DNA of 64,000 nt from Streptomyces nitrosporeus (GCF_008704555.1 NZ_CP023702.1:7052001-7116000), one strand, 5' to 3'; counted from the first letter of the stretch, positions 43,389-52,787 are shown. A program made the numbers and translations. Notes: generated by a model not told the origin, from the letters alone.

Positions 43389-43405
43389 CGAGAGCACTGC
43401 TCTCG
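43389..43405. promoter_or_regulatory. TetR operator 1
   Basis: CGAGAGCACTGCTCTCG, a perfect palindrome with 8-bp arms around one central base, 24 bp upstream of the deazaflavin oxidoreductase start. Confidence 0.75.
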
Positions 43406-43441
43406 CTTGAGATCAGTGTGCACGAGAGTGCCTGAGTAAAG

Positions 43442-43458
43442 CAAGAGCAGTGCTCTCG
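43442..43458. promoter_or_regulatory. TetR operator 2
   Basis: CAAGAGCAGTGCTCTCG, the same palindrome with one mismatch, 53 bp (about five helical turns) from operator 1 and 40 bp before the TetR start. Confidence 0.75.
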
Positions 43459-43498
43459 TTATTGTTCGGTGCTCTCCCGGCGTGGCAGACTGAAGGGC

Positions 43499-44203
43499 AT
43501 GAGCAGCATCCGAGGAGCCAGGGAACGTGCCCGTGCCGAGATCACCGCGGCCATCAAGGAGGAGGCCCGGCGGCAGCTCGCGGCGGACGGAGCCGCGAAA
43601 CTCTCCCTGCGCGCGGTCGCCAGGGAGCTGGGTATGGCCTCCTCCGCGCTCTACCGCTACTTCCCGAGCCGTGACGACCTGCTGACGGCCCTCATCGTCG
43701 ACGCCTACGACGCGGTGGGCGAAGCGGCGGAGGCCGCCCGCTCCTCGTCCGAAGGATCCGGCGAACCGCACGCCGTCCGATGGACGGCCGTCGCCTGCGC
43801 TGTGCGCGCCTGGGCCCTGGCCCACCCTCATGAGTACGCGCTGATCTACGGTTCACCCGTACCCGGTTACAGCGCCCCCCAGGACACCGTCGGCCCCGCC
43901 TCCCGGGTCGGCCTGGTCCTGATCGGCATCGTCCGCGAGGCGTGTCCCGGCGACGGGCTCACCGCGGACGCGCTGCCGGACGGGCTGCGCACCGACGCGG
44001 AGCGGCTGGCCGCGGACCTGGCCCCCGGCCTCCCGCCCGCCACCATGACCGCGCTGATCGCCGCGTGGGCGCAGCTCTTCGGGCTGGTCTCCTTCGAGGT
44101 CTTCGGTCAGTTCAACCGGGTCGTCGAGGAGCGCGACGCCTTCTTCCGCCGGGCTGCCCGTGAACTGGCCCGTACGGTGGGCCTGCCGGACGACGCGGTG
44201 TGA
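43499..44203 (+). CDS. TetR family regulator
   Basis: A 234-residue TetR protein. The DNA-binding domain is ARERARAEITAAIKEEARRQLAADGAAKLSLRAVARELGMASSALYRYFPSRDDLLTALI (about residues 6-65); the C-terminal part resembles the WHG/TetR_C_33-like domain (CAVRAWALAHPHEYALIYGSPVPGY). ATG at 43499 follows GAAGGGC. It probably binds the two palindromes upstream and regulates the divergent F420-type oxidoreductase and itself. Confidence 0.9.
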   Translation: MSSIRGARERARAEITAAIKEEARRQLAADGAAKLSLRAVARELGMASSALYRYFPSRDDLLTALIVDAYDAVGEAAEAARSSSEGSGEPHAVRWTAVACAVRAWALAHPHEYALIYGSPVPGYSAPQDTVGPASRVGLVLIGIVREACPGDGLTADALPDGLRTDAERLAADLAPGLPPATMTALIAAWAQLFGLVSFEVFGQFNRVVEERDAFFRRAARELARTVGLPDDAV

Positions 44204-44341
44204 CGGCCCGGCGGGCGGCGCCGTCCGCCCCGTCCGTACCGCGCCCGGCCCCGCTGTCCGTACGCCCGTCTCCCCTGTCCCGCTCCCCGTGACCGGTCCG
44301 CCGTCCCCGCCGTGCGCCAGGGCGGGCCCGGGCGCACCCGC

Positions 44342-45586
44342 TCAGCCGCCGGTGTGCGCGGCGTGGCGGGCGCCGTGGCCCAGCACCGCGGCGACGGCGG
44401 CGAGCAGGGTCACCGTGGTCAGTGCCAGCGGCAGGGAGAACCAGTCGGCCAGGAAGCCGATGACCGGGGGCCCCAGCAGCATCCCGCCGTAGCCGAGCGT
44501 CGACGCGGTGGCCACCCCGCTCGGCCCGGCCACCTCCCCGGCCCTGCCGACCGCGACCGGGAAGATGTTGGCCAGGCCCAGGCCGGCCAGGACGAAACCC
44601 GCCAGGGCGAGCGGGACGGTGGGCGCGAGGGCGCCGAAGAGCATCCCCACCGCGGCCGTCGCCCCGCCCGCCACCAGGGTCCGGGTCTGGCCGAGACGTT
44701 CCAGCAGGGTTGTGCCGCAGAACCTGCCGACCGCCATGGCCAGCGCGAACAGGGCGTAACCGGCGGCGGCCGGCCCCGGAGCGGCGTGCAGGTCCTGGGC
44801 GAGGTGCAGGGCCCCCCACTCGGCCAGCGCGCCCTCGCCGTAGGCGGTGCAGAGGGCGATGACACCGAAGAGGATCACGGTGCGGCGCGCCCCCGCGCCC
44901 GCCCGGCCCCCGTCCGCGGGCCCCGGAGCCCCGGGGCCCGGGGCGGGCCTCGCGACGGGCGGCTCCGCGGCCCGGCGCTCCCGCAGGAGTACCGGCCCGG
45001 CGGCCGCCGTGACGAGCAGGCCCGTGCCCGCGAGGAGGAGGAGGTGGGCCGAGGGGGAGAGGCCTCCCGCGACCAGGCCCCCGAGGCCCGCGCCCGCCAT
45101 GCCGCCCAGGCTGAAGGCGGCGTGGAAGCCGGGCATCACCGGGCGGCGCAGCGCCGCCACCAGATCGACGGCCGCACTGTTCATCGCCACGTTCATGCCC
45201 CCGTAGGCGGCACCGAACAGCAGCAGGACCAGGCCGAGGGCGGATGCCGAACGGGCCTGCGCGGGGAGCGAGACGCTCAGGGCCAGCAGCACCGAGCAGA
45301 CCACGGTGACGGCATGGCTGCCGAAGCGGCGGCAGAGCCGCCCGGTCAGCGTCATGGTGATCACCGCACCCGCGGAGACCCCGAGCAGGGCGAGCCCCAG
45401 GGCGGAGGTACCGGCCCCGATCTGGTGCTTGATGGCGGGAATGCGGACCACCCAGCCCGCGAACACGAAACCGTCGAGCGCGAAGAAGACGGTCAGGGCG
45501 GCGCGCAGACGGGCCGCCGAAGGAGTGGTGGCGCCCTCGCCGGACCGCGCGGCCAGCGCCGACCGCAATTTGTTTAGTTGCGGCAC
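44342..45586 (-). CDS. MFS transporter paired with ROK regulator
   Basis: A 414-residue MFS protein with about 12 hydrophobic helices; FALDGFVFAGWVVRIPAIKHQIGAG at the N-terminus, LTGRLCRRFGSHAVTVV as the loop 2-3 motif, and YGGMNVAMNSAAVDLV are typical of FucP/NanT-like sugar MFS carriers. The GTG at 45586 was chosen because a TATGCT -10 on the minus strand ends 7 nt upstream, making transcription start at the GTG itself, so the mRNA is probably leaderless; TTG starts at 45622 and 45568 are alternatives. It is divergent from the ROK regulator. Confidence 0.85.
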   Translation of the reverse strand: MPQLNKLRSALAARSGEGATTPSAARLRAALTVFFALDGFVFAGWVVRIPAIKHQIGAGTSALGLALLGVSAGAVITMTLTGRLCRRFGSHAVTVVCSVLLALSVSLPAQARSASALGLVLLLFGAAYGGMNVAMNSAAVDLVAALRRPVMPGFHAAFSLGGMAGAGLGGLVAGGLSPSAHLLLLAGTGLLVTAAAGPVLLRERRAAEPPVARPAPGPGAPGPADGGRAGAGARRTVILFGVIALCTAYGEGALAEWGALHLAQDLHAAPGPAAAGYALFALAMAVGRFCGTTLLERLGQTRTLVAGGATAAVGMLFGALAPTVPLALAGFVLAGLGLANIFPVAVGRAGEVAGPSGVATASTLGYGGMLLGPPVIGFLADWFSLPLALTTVTLLAAVAAVLGHGARHAAHTGG

Positions 45587-45622
45587 AAAGGAAGCATAGA
45601 GTTGCCCCGACCAGGTACGCAA
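45569..45622 (-). promoter_or_regulatory. Promoter of the leaderless MFS gene with candidate ROK operator
   Basis: Minus strand TTGCGT (45622-45617), 18 nt, TATGCT (45598-45593), then GTG at 45586. TTTGT (45569-45573) and ACAAA (45585-45589) form a dyad across the first codons, in the AT-rich style of ROK repressor operators. Confidence 0.5.
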
Positions 45623-45708
45623 GACCCCCGCCCCGGCGGCCGGCCGGTGGCCGGTGGGCGACCCGGGGGCGTCGAAGGCGCTTCCGGGATCGTGGGAGAC
45701 TCGCCCCC

Positions 45709-46923
45709 ATGAACGGCAAGTCGACCACCACGCGGACCAGGTTGGAGCGAGGGCGCAGCGCGCTGGGCCCCGCCCTCGAACTGGTCCACACCGGCCGCGC
45801 GCCCACGCGCGCGGTGCTCACCTCGGAGCTCGGCGTCACCCGCGCGACCGCGGGCGCCGTGGCCGCCGAACTCGAGGCGCTCGGGCTCATCAGGGTCGAC
45901 TCCAGCCCGGGTTCCGCGGCCGGTTCGCAGGGGCGCCCCTCGCACCGGCTGTCCGTCCGGGACAGCGGGCCGGTCGCCCTCGCCGCGCAGGTGCACTCCG
46001 ACGGTTTCCGCGCCGCGCTGGTCGGGCTGGGCGGCAGGATCGTGGCCACCGCCCCCGGCTGTGTGACCGTCATGGCCGACCCGGCCCAGGTGCTGGGCGA
46101 AGTCGTCGAGGCGGGGGCGCAGTTGCTGCGCGAGACCGGGCTGCGCTGCGTCGGGGCCGGACTCGCCGTGCCCTCGGCGGTCGCCGAACCCGAGGGCACG
46201 GCCCTCAACCCGCTGCACCTCGCCTGGCCCGCGGGCTCCCCGGTCCGGGAGATCTTCACCGCCCAAGTACGCGCCGCCGGGATCACGGGACCCGCCTTCA
46301 CCGGGAACGACGTGAACCTGGCCGCCCTCGCGGAACACCGGCACGGTGCCGGGCGAGGAGCCCAGCACCTGCTCTGCGTGGCCACCGGACACCGGGGCGT
46401 GGGTGGTGCGCTCGTCCTCGACGGCCGCCTGCACAGCGGAAGTTCGGGGCTCGCCCTGGAGGTCGGGCACCTCACCGTGAACCCCGAGGGCCGCCCCTGC
46501 CACTGCGGCGGGCGCGGCTGTCTGGACGTGGAGACGGACCCCCTCGCCTTCCTCACCGCCGCGCGCCGCGTGCCCGGCCCCGAGGAATCACTCCTCAAGC
46601 AGTCCGGCGACCTGCTGCGCACCGAGTACGCCGATCCCGCCGTGCGGACCGCCGCCGAGGAACTGATCGACCGGCTCGGGCTCGGTCTGGCCGGACTGGT
46701 CAACATCCTCAACCCGGACCGGATCATCCTCGGCGGCCTGCACCGCGACCTGCTGGAGGCCGACCCCGAAAGGCTGCGCGCGGTCGTCGCCGACCGCAGT
46801 CTGTGGGGCCGCAGCGGCAGCGTGCCGATCCTGTCCTGCACCCTCGCCCACAACAGCCTGGTCGGCGCGGCCGAACTGGCCTGGCAGCCCGTGCTGGACG
46901 ACCCGCTGGCCGCGCTGGCCTGA
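45709..46923 (+). CDS. ROK family transcriptional regulator
   Basis: A 404-residue ROK protein with an N-terminal winged helix (ALELVHTGRAPTRAVLTSELGVTRATAGAVAAELEALGLI, about residues 23-62) and a C-terminal sugar-sensing domain: TGNDVNLAALAEHRHGAG, GHRGVGGALVLDGRLHSGSSGLALEVGHL, and the zinc motif CHCGGRGCLDVE (about residues 264-275). Probably represses the divergent MFS sugar transporter gene until its sugar binds. It ends only 21 bp before the left end of the mobile island. Confidence 0.9.
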   Translation: MNGKSTTTRTRLERGRSALGPALELVHTGRAPTRAVLTSELGVTRATAGAVAAELEALGLIRVDSSPGSAAGSQGRPSHRLSVRDSGPVALAAQVHSDGFRAALVGLGGRIVATAPGCVTVMADPAQVLGEVVEAGAQLLRETGLRCVGAGLAVPSAVAEPEGTALNPLHLAWPAGSPVREIFTAQVRAAGITGPAFTGNDVNLAALAEHRHGAGRGAQHLLCVATGHRGVGGALVLDGRLHSGSSGLALEVGHLTVNPEGRPCHCGGRGCLDVETDPLAFLTAARRVPGPEESLLKQSGDLLRTEYADPAVRTAAEELIDRLGLGLAGLVNILNPDRIILGGLHRDLLEADPERLRAVVADRSLWGRSGSVPILSCTLAHNSLVGAAELAWQPVLDDPLAALA

Positions 46924-46944
46924 GAGAGGCCGAAGCCACGCTCC

Positions 46945-47363
46945 CGCCTGATCCGGCCCTGTTCTCCCGAAGCTGCCGCGAAGTGACAAGTAGCTCTCTG
47001 TAGCGGATCCGGGGTGTGCTTGTCAGGGTTCTTGATCTTCTGGGTTCATCGGGGGCCGTGCTCGGCGAGGTCGGTCCGGTCATGACGGCCGGAGGGAGCG
47101 CGGGGTGCGGCAGGAGTGGGGACCGGAGGACCTGATCGAGGTCTGGACGCTGCTGGAGGAGGACCAGGAGCGGCTGCGGAACCGGTCGGGGGCGAACCGG
47201 TCGGGGTTCGCGCTGTTGCTGAAGTTCTTCGAGGTGGAGGCCCGGTCCCCGGAGGACGCCGGGGAGATCCCGGCATCTGCGGTGGCGTACGTCGCCCAGC
47301 AGATGAAGGTGGCCACCGAGGAGTGGGCCGCGTACGACTGGTCGGGGCGGGCGGTCAAGCGGC
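46945..47363 (+). repeat. Left inverted copy of the Tn3-type end
   Basis: 419 bp matching the reverse complement of 58787-59206 at almost every position. The outermost part CGCCTGATCCGGCCCTG... up to GTGACAAG (46945-46994) is the presumed terminal inverted repeat. Confidence 0.85.
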
Positions 47364-47377
47364 TATCCCGCCGATGA
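47105..47377 (+). pseudogene. Tn3-family transposase, N-terminal fragment (left)
   Basis: Frame beginning with GTG: MRQEWGPEDLIEVWTLLEED, continuing RLRNRSGANRSGFALLLKFFEVEAR and YVAQQMKVATEEWAAYDWSG. This is the DUF4158 N-terminal domain of Tn3 transposases, normally followed by about 900 more residues. Here similarity ends at AVKR and a stop follows after four unrelated codons, where the LAL region begins. Confidence 0.8.
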
Positions 47378-47416
47378 GGGCCGTACGCCGGCCGTCCCCC
47401 TTTAGAGTGTGCTTCT

Positions 47417-50086
47417 GTGCTCTACGGAAGATCTTCGGAAGTCAGTGCGCTCGACGAGGTGATCGCACAGGCCCGCGGTGGCTGCGGCGGGGCGGTGGTG
47501 CTCCGGGGCGAGGCCGGGGCGGGCAAGACCGCCCTGCTCGACGCAGCGGCCGCGCGGGGCGAGGCGATGAGGGTGCTGCGGACCGGCGGCGTCGAGTCCG
47601 AGTCGGACCTGGCGTTCGCGGCGTTGCACCAACTGTTGTGGCCGGTGGCCGGATTGCTCGACGCGCTGCCCGGACCGCAGCGCGACGCCGTGCGAGCGGC
47701 CCTGGGGCACATTGCCGGTGGCGCGGGCGACCGCTTCCTTCTTGGCGCCGGCGTGCTGTCGTTGCTGGCCGAGGCCGCCGGACCGGAGGGCCTCATCTGC
47801 GTGGTCGATGACTTCCAGTGGATCGATCGTGCCTCGGCCGACGCGATGCTGTTCGCCGCCAGGCGGCTGGGCTCCGAACGGATCGCGATGGTGCTCGCTG
47901 TCCGCGGTGACGCTCCGGTCAGGGGGGTGACGTCGACGGTGGGCGTGCGCGGCCTGCCCGAGGACGCCGCGGCCGAGCTGCTGGAGTCCAGGCACGGGGT
48001 GCCGGCCGGCCCGGTGAGAGGGGAACTCATCAGGCTGACCGGGGCGAACCCTCTGGCCCTGAATGAGATTGCCGCCTGGCTGACGCCCGCACAGCTCGCA
48101 GGCCAGGAACCGCTGCCCGACCCGTTGCCCGGTGGCGCGCGGCTTTTTGGCGATCGGGTGACCGGGTTGTCGGCCCCCGCCCGGCTGGTCGCCCTGCTCG
48201 CCGCCGTCGAGACCGACCTTGAAGTGGTCCTGAGGGCCGCCGAGCGGCTGGCGGTGGGGTCGGGGGCGGTGGCTCTGGCCGAGCTGGAGGGGAGCGGGCT
48301 GGCCGAGGTGTCAGGCTCCAGCGTGCGCTTTCGTCACCCGCTCGTGCGATCCGCGATTCACGAGGCGGCCGCCCCCGCCGAGGTCCGACAAGCGCACGCC
48401 GTCTTGGCGGAGTTGACCGGGGACGACCGCAGGGCCTGGCACCTGGCCGGAGCCGCCCTGGGCCAGGCCGAGCCGGTCGCCGTCGCGCTGGAGAGGGCTG
48501 CCGAGCGGGCTCGCGACCGCGGCGGGTACGGCGCCGCTGCCTCTGCCCTGATCAGGGCTGCCGAGCTGACCCCCGAGCCGCGCGCTCGTGCCGTCCGGCT
48601 GAAGGACGCCGCCACGGCGGCCTGGCTCGCCGGCCGGCCGGGACAGGCCGAATCGCTGCTGGCCGAGGCAGGTGAAGGGCCCGGCGGGGACAGCACACTC
48701 GCGATGGAGATCGCCCGGCTCCGGGGCCGGTTCGAGCTGAACTCGGGAAACGCGGCGGAGGCCGTGCGGATCCTGGCGGCGGGCGACAGCTTGGACATAC
48801 TGGCCGATGCCGTGGAGGCGGCCTCGTACGTCGGCGACACGGCGGCCGTCGTCGAGTTCGGTCGACGGGCGGCGGCGCACCCGGAAGGATTCCTGCGGGA
48901 CACGGTCGCTGGGATCGGCCTGACTCTGGACGGCGACGTTGCCGGGCCGGCCTTGCTGCGGCGGGCACTGGCGCGGGCGGACGGGCTGGAGGACGCGGCT
49001 GGCTACCTGTGGGCGGCGGCCGCGGCCAGCGCTCTGGGCGAGTCGGATGTGGCGACCGAGATGGCCGAGCGGGCCGGACGGGTAGCCAGGGTGTCGGGGA
49101 TGGCCGGGCAGTTGCCCGTCGTGCTGGAGTTCGTGGCGACCGCCGAGCGCCTCGCCGGGCGGCTCGCGCGCAGCCGGGCAGTCTCCGAGGAGGGCCTGGC
49201 ACTGGCGCGGGAAGCCGGATACGAGAACACGGTGGCCGCGCACCTGGCCAATCTGGCGGTGCTGGCGGCCCTGCGTGGCGAGGAGGAGCCCTGCGAGCGG
49301 CAATCCCGCGAGGCGCTGGCCATCGCCCTGCCACACCGGGTGGGGCTGTACGCGGGGGTGGCCGCGTACGCGCCGGCCATGCTCGACTTGTGTCTGGGCC
49401 GCTACCCGTCGGCCCATGACCGCTTCCGGGCGCTCGCGGTGGCGGGGCCGGGCGCGGGGCATCCGACCGTGACGTGGCGGACCATGCCGGACCGGGTGGA
49501 GGCCGCGGTGGGCGCGGGGGACGAGGCCGGTGCCCGGGCGGCGTGTTCGGCCTATGCGCGATCGACCGAACACGCCGCGACACCCGAGTCGCGCGCGCTG
49601 CTGGCCCGCTGCCGCGGCCTGGCCGAATCGGACGAGGAAGCTCTCGGTGAGGCTCTGCGGCTGCACACCAACCCGTTCGAGGCGGCCAGGACGGCCCTGC
49701 TGCTGGGCGAGCGTCAGCGCCGCGCGCAGCGGCCGGTCCAGGCGCGAGCGCATCTGCGGAGGGCGTGGGAGGTTTTCGAGCAGGCCGGCGCCCGGCCGTG
49801 GGCGCGCCGTGCGCAGGACGAGCTGCGGGCGGCGGGCGAGAACGCCAGCGCCCCGCCCCCCAGCGTGCTCGACGCGTTGACTTCGCAGGAACTGCGCATC
49901 TCCGGCTTGGTCGCCGAAGGGTTGTCGAGCAAGGAGATCGCCGCTCAGCTCTTCTTGAGCCCGCGTACGGTCGAGTACCACCTGTACAAGATCTATCCGA
50001 AGCTGGGCATCGGCTCCCGTACGGAGCTGGCACGGCTGGTGGTTCTCACGGCTGGCAGGACTCCGTCAGGTCTTTCCCGATCTTGA
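47417..50086 (+). CDS. LuxR family (LAL-type) transcriptional regulator
   Basis: An 889-residue large ATP-binding LuxR regulator. Walker A is GAVVLRGEAGAGKTALLDAA (about residues 25-44), Walker B is LICVVDDFQWIDRASADAML, the middle is a helical TPR-like region, and the C-terminal LuxR helix-turn-helix is LTSQELRISGLVAEGLSSKEIAAQLFLSPRTVEYHLYKIYPKLGIGSRTELARLV (about residues 818-872). Exactly from codon 881 the sequence is the end of the IS701-family element, so the last nine residues (RTPSGLSRS) come from it; the DNA-binding domain is intact. GTG start; only 40 bp separate it from the Tn3 fragment, so its native promoter may be lost. Confidence 0.88.
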   Translation: MLYGRSSEVSALDEVIAQARGGCGGAVVLRGEAGAGKTALLDAAAARGEAMRVLRTGGVESESDLAFAALHQLLWPVAGLLDALPGPQRDAVRAALGHIAGGAGDRFLLGAGVLSLLAEAAGPEGLICVVDDFQWIDRASADAMLFAARRLGSERIAMVLAVRGDAPVRGVTSTVGVRGLPEDAAAELLESRHGVPAGPVRGELIRLTGANPLALNEIAAWLTPAQLAGQEPLPDPLPGGARLFGDRVTGLSAPARLVALLAAVETDLEVVLRAAERLAVGSGAVALAELEGSGLAEVSGSSVRFRHPLVRSAIHEAAAPAEVRQAHAVLAELTGDDRRAWHLAGAALGQAEPVAVALERAAERARDRGGYGAAASALIRAAELTPEPRARAVRLKDAATAAWLAGRPGQAESLLAEAGEGPGGDSTLAMEIARLRGRFELNSGNAAEAVRILAAGDSLDILADAVEAASYVGDTAAVVEFGRRAAAHPEGFLRDTVAGIGLTLDGDVAGPALLRRALARADGLEDAAGYLWAAAAASALGESDVATEMAERAGRVARVSGMAGQLPVVLEFVATAERLAGRLARSRAVSEEGLALAREAGYENTVAAHLANLAVLAALRGEEEPCERQSREALAIALPHRVGLYAGVAAYAPAMLDLCLGRYPSAHDRFRALAVAGPGAGHPTVTWRTMPDRVEAAVGAGDEAGARAACSAYARSTEHAATPESRALLARCRGLAESDEEALGEALRLHTNPFEAARTALLLGERQRRAQRPVQARAHLRRAWEVFEQAGARPWARRAQDELRAAGENASAPPPSVLDALTSQELRISGLVAEGLSSKEIAAQLFLSPRTVEYHLYKIYPKLGIGSRTELARLVVLTAGRTPSGLSRS

Positions 50087-51484
50087 TGTCGTGTGCGGTC
50101 TGCTGGGCAGGGGCAGGGGCAGGGGCAGGTGGGGCAGGTGCCGGTCCAGCGGTTCAGCGGGTCCTGGACGGTGCCGGGGTCCGGTGGAGGGTGAGTCCGC
50201 TGTATCGGCTTCTGGTGCCAGGCGCTGCTCGGTGAGGAATGCGCGGGCGGCGGTGACCAGGGTGACGTGGTGGTGCCGGCCGGCCCAGGAACGTCCTTCG
50301 AAGTGGTCCAGGCCGAGGCCGTGTTTGAGTTCGCGGCAGTCGTGTTCGATGCGCCGGCGGATCTTGGCCAGGCGGAACCAGTTCGGTGCTCGGGGTGTCG
50401 GCGGGAAGGCCGGACAGACAGTAGCCGGTGGGTCCATCGGCGCCTTCGGGCCATTGGGCCAGCAGTGTCACGTCGGGCGGGACGCCGTCCCAGTGGCCGT
50501 GCTCGGCGGTGGCGGCGGCCTGGGCCGGACGGCGAGCCCGGACGCCGGCCGGCCGCACTCGCAGTGCCAGGAAATGCGGGCGCCTCGGCCCGCGTGAGCC
50601 TTCACGCCAGGTCACTTCGGTGAATGCCTGCCGCCCATGGCCGACTGCCAGGGCGGCCACCGAGGACGGCTTGTCGCGGTGGCGGGGCTGCGGCCTGCGG
50701 CCGTTTCCGGACCACGTCGGGGTGGTGGGCCGTGCGTCGTGCGGGTGGATGGTCACCTCCGAACGGATGGCCACGACACAGCCGATGCCACGTCAGTCGA
50801 GGCCGTCGCGCAAGTCGGCGCTCTGCCCGTAGCCGGCGTCGGCCACCACCACCGGCGGCACCATCCCCCACCCGGCGAGCTCGTCGGGTGGGGGATGGTG
50901 CCGGGCGCCACTTCTCCCGGTGCCCGACCCCTGGCGGTATTCCGGTCTTCTGCCGCCGCACGGCGTCGTCCGACCACTCCTCGGGCACGGACAACCGCCA
51001 CTGCAGCGGGCAGGAGGCGGTGCCAAAGACCGCGTGCCCGCTCACCGCGACCTGGCAGTTGGCCTGTTCACCCAGCGCACCGCAGTACTGGTGTGCGACC
51101 GTCACCGGCATCCGGCCGCCCTTGGGGAAGGACACGTCATCGACCGCCCAGGCGTCCGGGCGGATCTGCGGCACCATCCGCTCCGCGAACCGCCGTCGCA
51201 CCGGCACCGGATTCCAGGTCGACCGTTTCACGAACTGCTGCAGGTTCTGCTCGTTGCCGTCCGGCAGTCGTTCCGCCGTCGGCTGGACCGACTTGCGCCG
51301 TCCGTCCAGCGTCAGTCCCCGCAGGCAGCAGTCGCCCTTCGCCCGCCGGCGCCCTTGCGCGGCACCGACGAGAACACGTCAGCCACGAATAGCGCCAACG
51401 CCGCCCGAGCACGGTTCACTTCATGTGCGTCCACACCATCACCATGCCCCGAACAGGATCGCGGGACAGACCTGACGGAGTCCT
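50057..51484 (-). mobile_element. IS701-family insertion sequence (decayed)
   Basis: Bounded by inverted repeats: 50057-50082 (AGGACTCCGTCAGGTCT...) and 51457-51484, identical apart from one substitution and a 2-nt insertion. The 1,428-bp length is normal for the family. No 4-bp target duplication is visible (TGGC on the left, ACTA on the right). It separates the LAL regulator from the downstream esterase gene and supplies the regulator's last codons and stop. Confidence 0.8.
50066..51419 (-). pseudogene. IS701-family transposase, multiply frameshifted
   Basis: Pieces in different frames add up to a transposase: NRARAALALFVADVFSSVPRKG at the start, then AWAVDDVSFPKGGRMPVTVAHQYCGALGEQANCQVAV with the first catalytic Asp pair, MVPPVVVADAGYGQSADLRDGL with the second, and RRIEHDCRELKHGLGLDHFEGRSWAGRHHHVTLVTAA with the Glu. 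Frameshifts occur near 51330, 50880-50900 and 50400. At 50857-50902 an 18-bp perfect inverted repeat (GGCACCATCCCCCACCCG and its complement) marks a small inverted duplication that breaks the frame. Not functional. Confidence 0.85.
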
Positions 51485-51498
51485 ACTAGCGTGCGCGT

Positions 51499-52500
51499 AT
51501 GAATCTTGAACCTGGAAAGAGCGTGCCCGCCGTTCCCGTTCCTCTCGACGCCGAACTCCGGGTCGCTTATGACGCCTACCTGGCGGGGGAACCGGACTTG
51601 GCGCCGATGAACCCCGAGAAGCTGTCGGTGATCCGCACGGAGACCGACGCCGCGGTGGCGGCGCTCGAGGACCTCAGCCATGGCGGGCGCTTCACCGTCT
51701 TCCAGCCTTCGGTGCCCGGCCTGGACGGCGCCCCCGAGATCCCGCTGCTGGTGTGCACACCCTCCGGCGCACCCGCATCACGGCCGGCGCTCTACTTCAT
51801 ACACGGCGGCGGCTTCTACTGTAGCGATCACCGCACCGAGCTCGACCAGGTACTCGAGACGGCCGAGCGGTTCGGGGCCACGCTGATCTCGGTCGGCTAC
51901 CGGCTCGCGCCCGAGCACCCCTACCCCGCCCAGATCAACGACGTTCACGCCGGTCTGCTGTGGGTCGCCGACCACGCGGACGAACTCGGCATCGACTCGG
52001 AGCGCATCGTCGTCACGGGCTTCAGCGCCGGCGGCACCCTCAGCGCCGCGCTAGCTTTGACCGTGCGCGACAAGGGCGGTCCCCGCCTGCTCGGCCAGCT
52101 GCTGATCGCCCCGCTGCTCGACGACCGCAACGACAGCGCCTCGGCCCTGCAGATGGACGACGTCGAACTCTTCGACCGCAGCCGCAACAGGTTCGCCTGG
52201 AGCTCGCTGCTCGGCGACGCCCAGGGCGGACCTGATGTGCCGCAGTACGCTGCGCCCGCCCGCGCCACTGACCTGGCCGGCCTGCCACCCGCATTCCTCG
52301 ACGTCGGCTCCGCCGAGTGCCTGCGCGATGAGATCCTCGCCTACGCCGACCGGATCTGGCAGGCCGGCGGCGAAGCCGAGCTGCACGTGTGGCCCGGCGG
52401 AATCCACGGATTCGACCGGAAAGCCCCCGAGGCGCGGATCAGCAAGGCCGCTCTCGCGGCACGCCGCAACTGGCTGGAGCACCTTCTCGCCACCGGCTGA
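51499..52500 (+). CDS. Alpha/beta hydrolase of the HSL (hormone-sensitive lipase-like) family
   Basis: A 333-residue esterase. The oxyanion motif HGGGF is in LYFIHGGGFYCSDHRTEL (about residues 97-114), the nucleophile elbow is VTGFSAGGTLSAALAL (GFSAG, Ser about residue 176), the acid lies in FLDVGSAECLRDE and the catalytic His in WPGGIHGFDRKAPEA. It hydrolyses short-chain esters. The start lies only 14 bp after the IS701 element, without a Shine-Dalgarno sequence, so expression may be impaired or driven from the element. Confidence 0.88.
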   Translation: MNLEPGKSVPAVPVPLDAELRVAYDAYLAGEPDLAPMNPEKLSVIRTETDAAVAALEDLSHGGRFTVFQPSVPGLDGAPEIPLLVCTPSGAPASRPALYFIHGGGFYCSDHRTELDQVLETAERFGATLISVGYRLAPEHPYPAQINDVHAGLLWVADHADELGIDSERIVVTGFSAGGTLSAALALTVRDKGGPRLLGQLLIAPLLDDRNDSASALQMDDVELFDRSRNRFAWSSLLGDAQGGPDVPQYAAPARATDLAGLPPAFLDVGSAECLRDEILAYADRIWQAGGEAELHVWPGGIHGFDRKAPEARISKAALAARRNWLEHLLATG

Positions 52501-52706
52501 CGGTCTCCTCCGGCGGTAGTCGGTCGCGGGATGGACAACGTGCCGGCCAGGCGTCCGTAGTAACGAGGTCGAGGAACCTCGCGACGGAACCCAGGCGGAC
52601 GGACTCAGGCGGACAGCTGCGTGACAGGGAGCCCTCCAAGGTCCTGGACCAGCAAGTGTCCGGCATCCCGGCTCCGTCAAACCCCGAGGGCATTACTGAC
52701 TTCGGC

Positions 52707-52740
52707 TCGTCAGGGTGATCCTTTCGTCAGGGTGATCCTT
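52707..52740 (+). repeat. 17-bp tandem direct repeat
   Basis: TCGTCAGGGTGATCCTT occurs twice head to tail (52707-52723, 52724-52740), duplicating the inner part of the IS630 left terminal repeat. Confidence 0.9.
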
Positions 52741-52787
52741 CCTGAAACCTCTGCTGGGTCTGGGGTAGTGGCTGTATTTCGTGGTGT

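Noticed and set aside
44112..46853. A 913-codon minus-strand frame over the MFS and ROK genes
   Set aside because: Pure overlap artefact of high GC content; residues are dominated by Arg, Pro and Gly.
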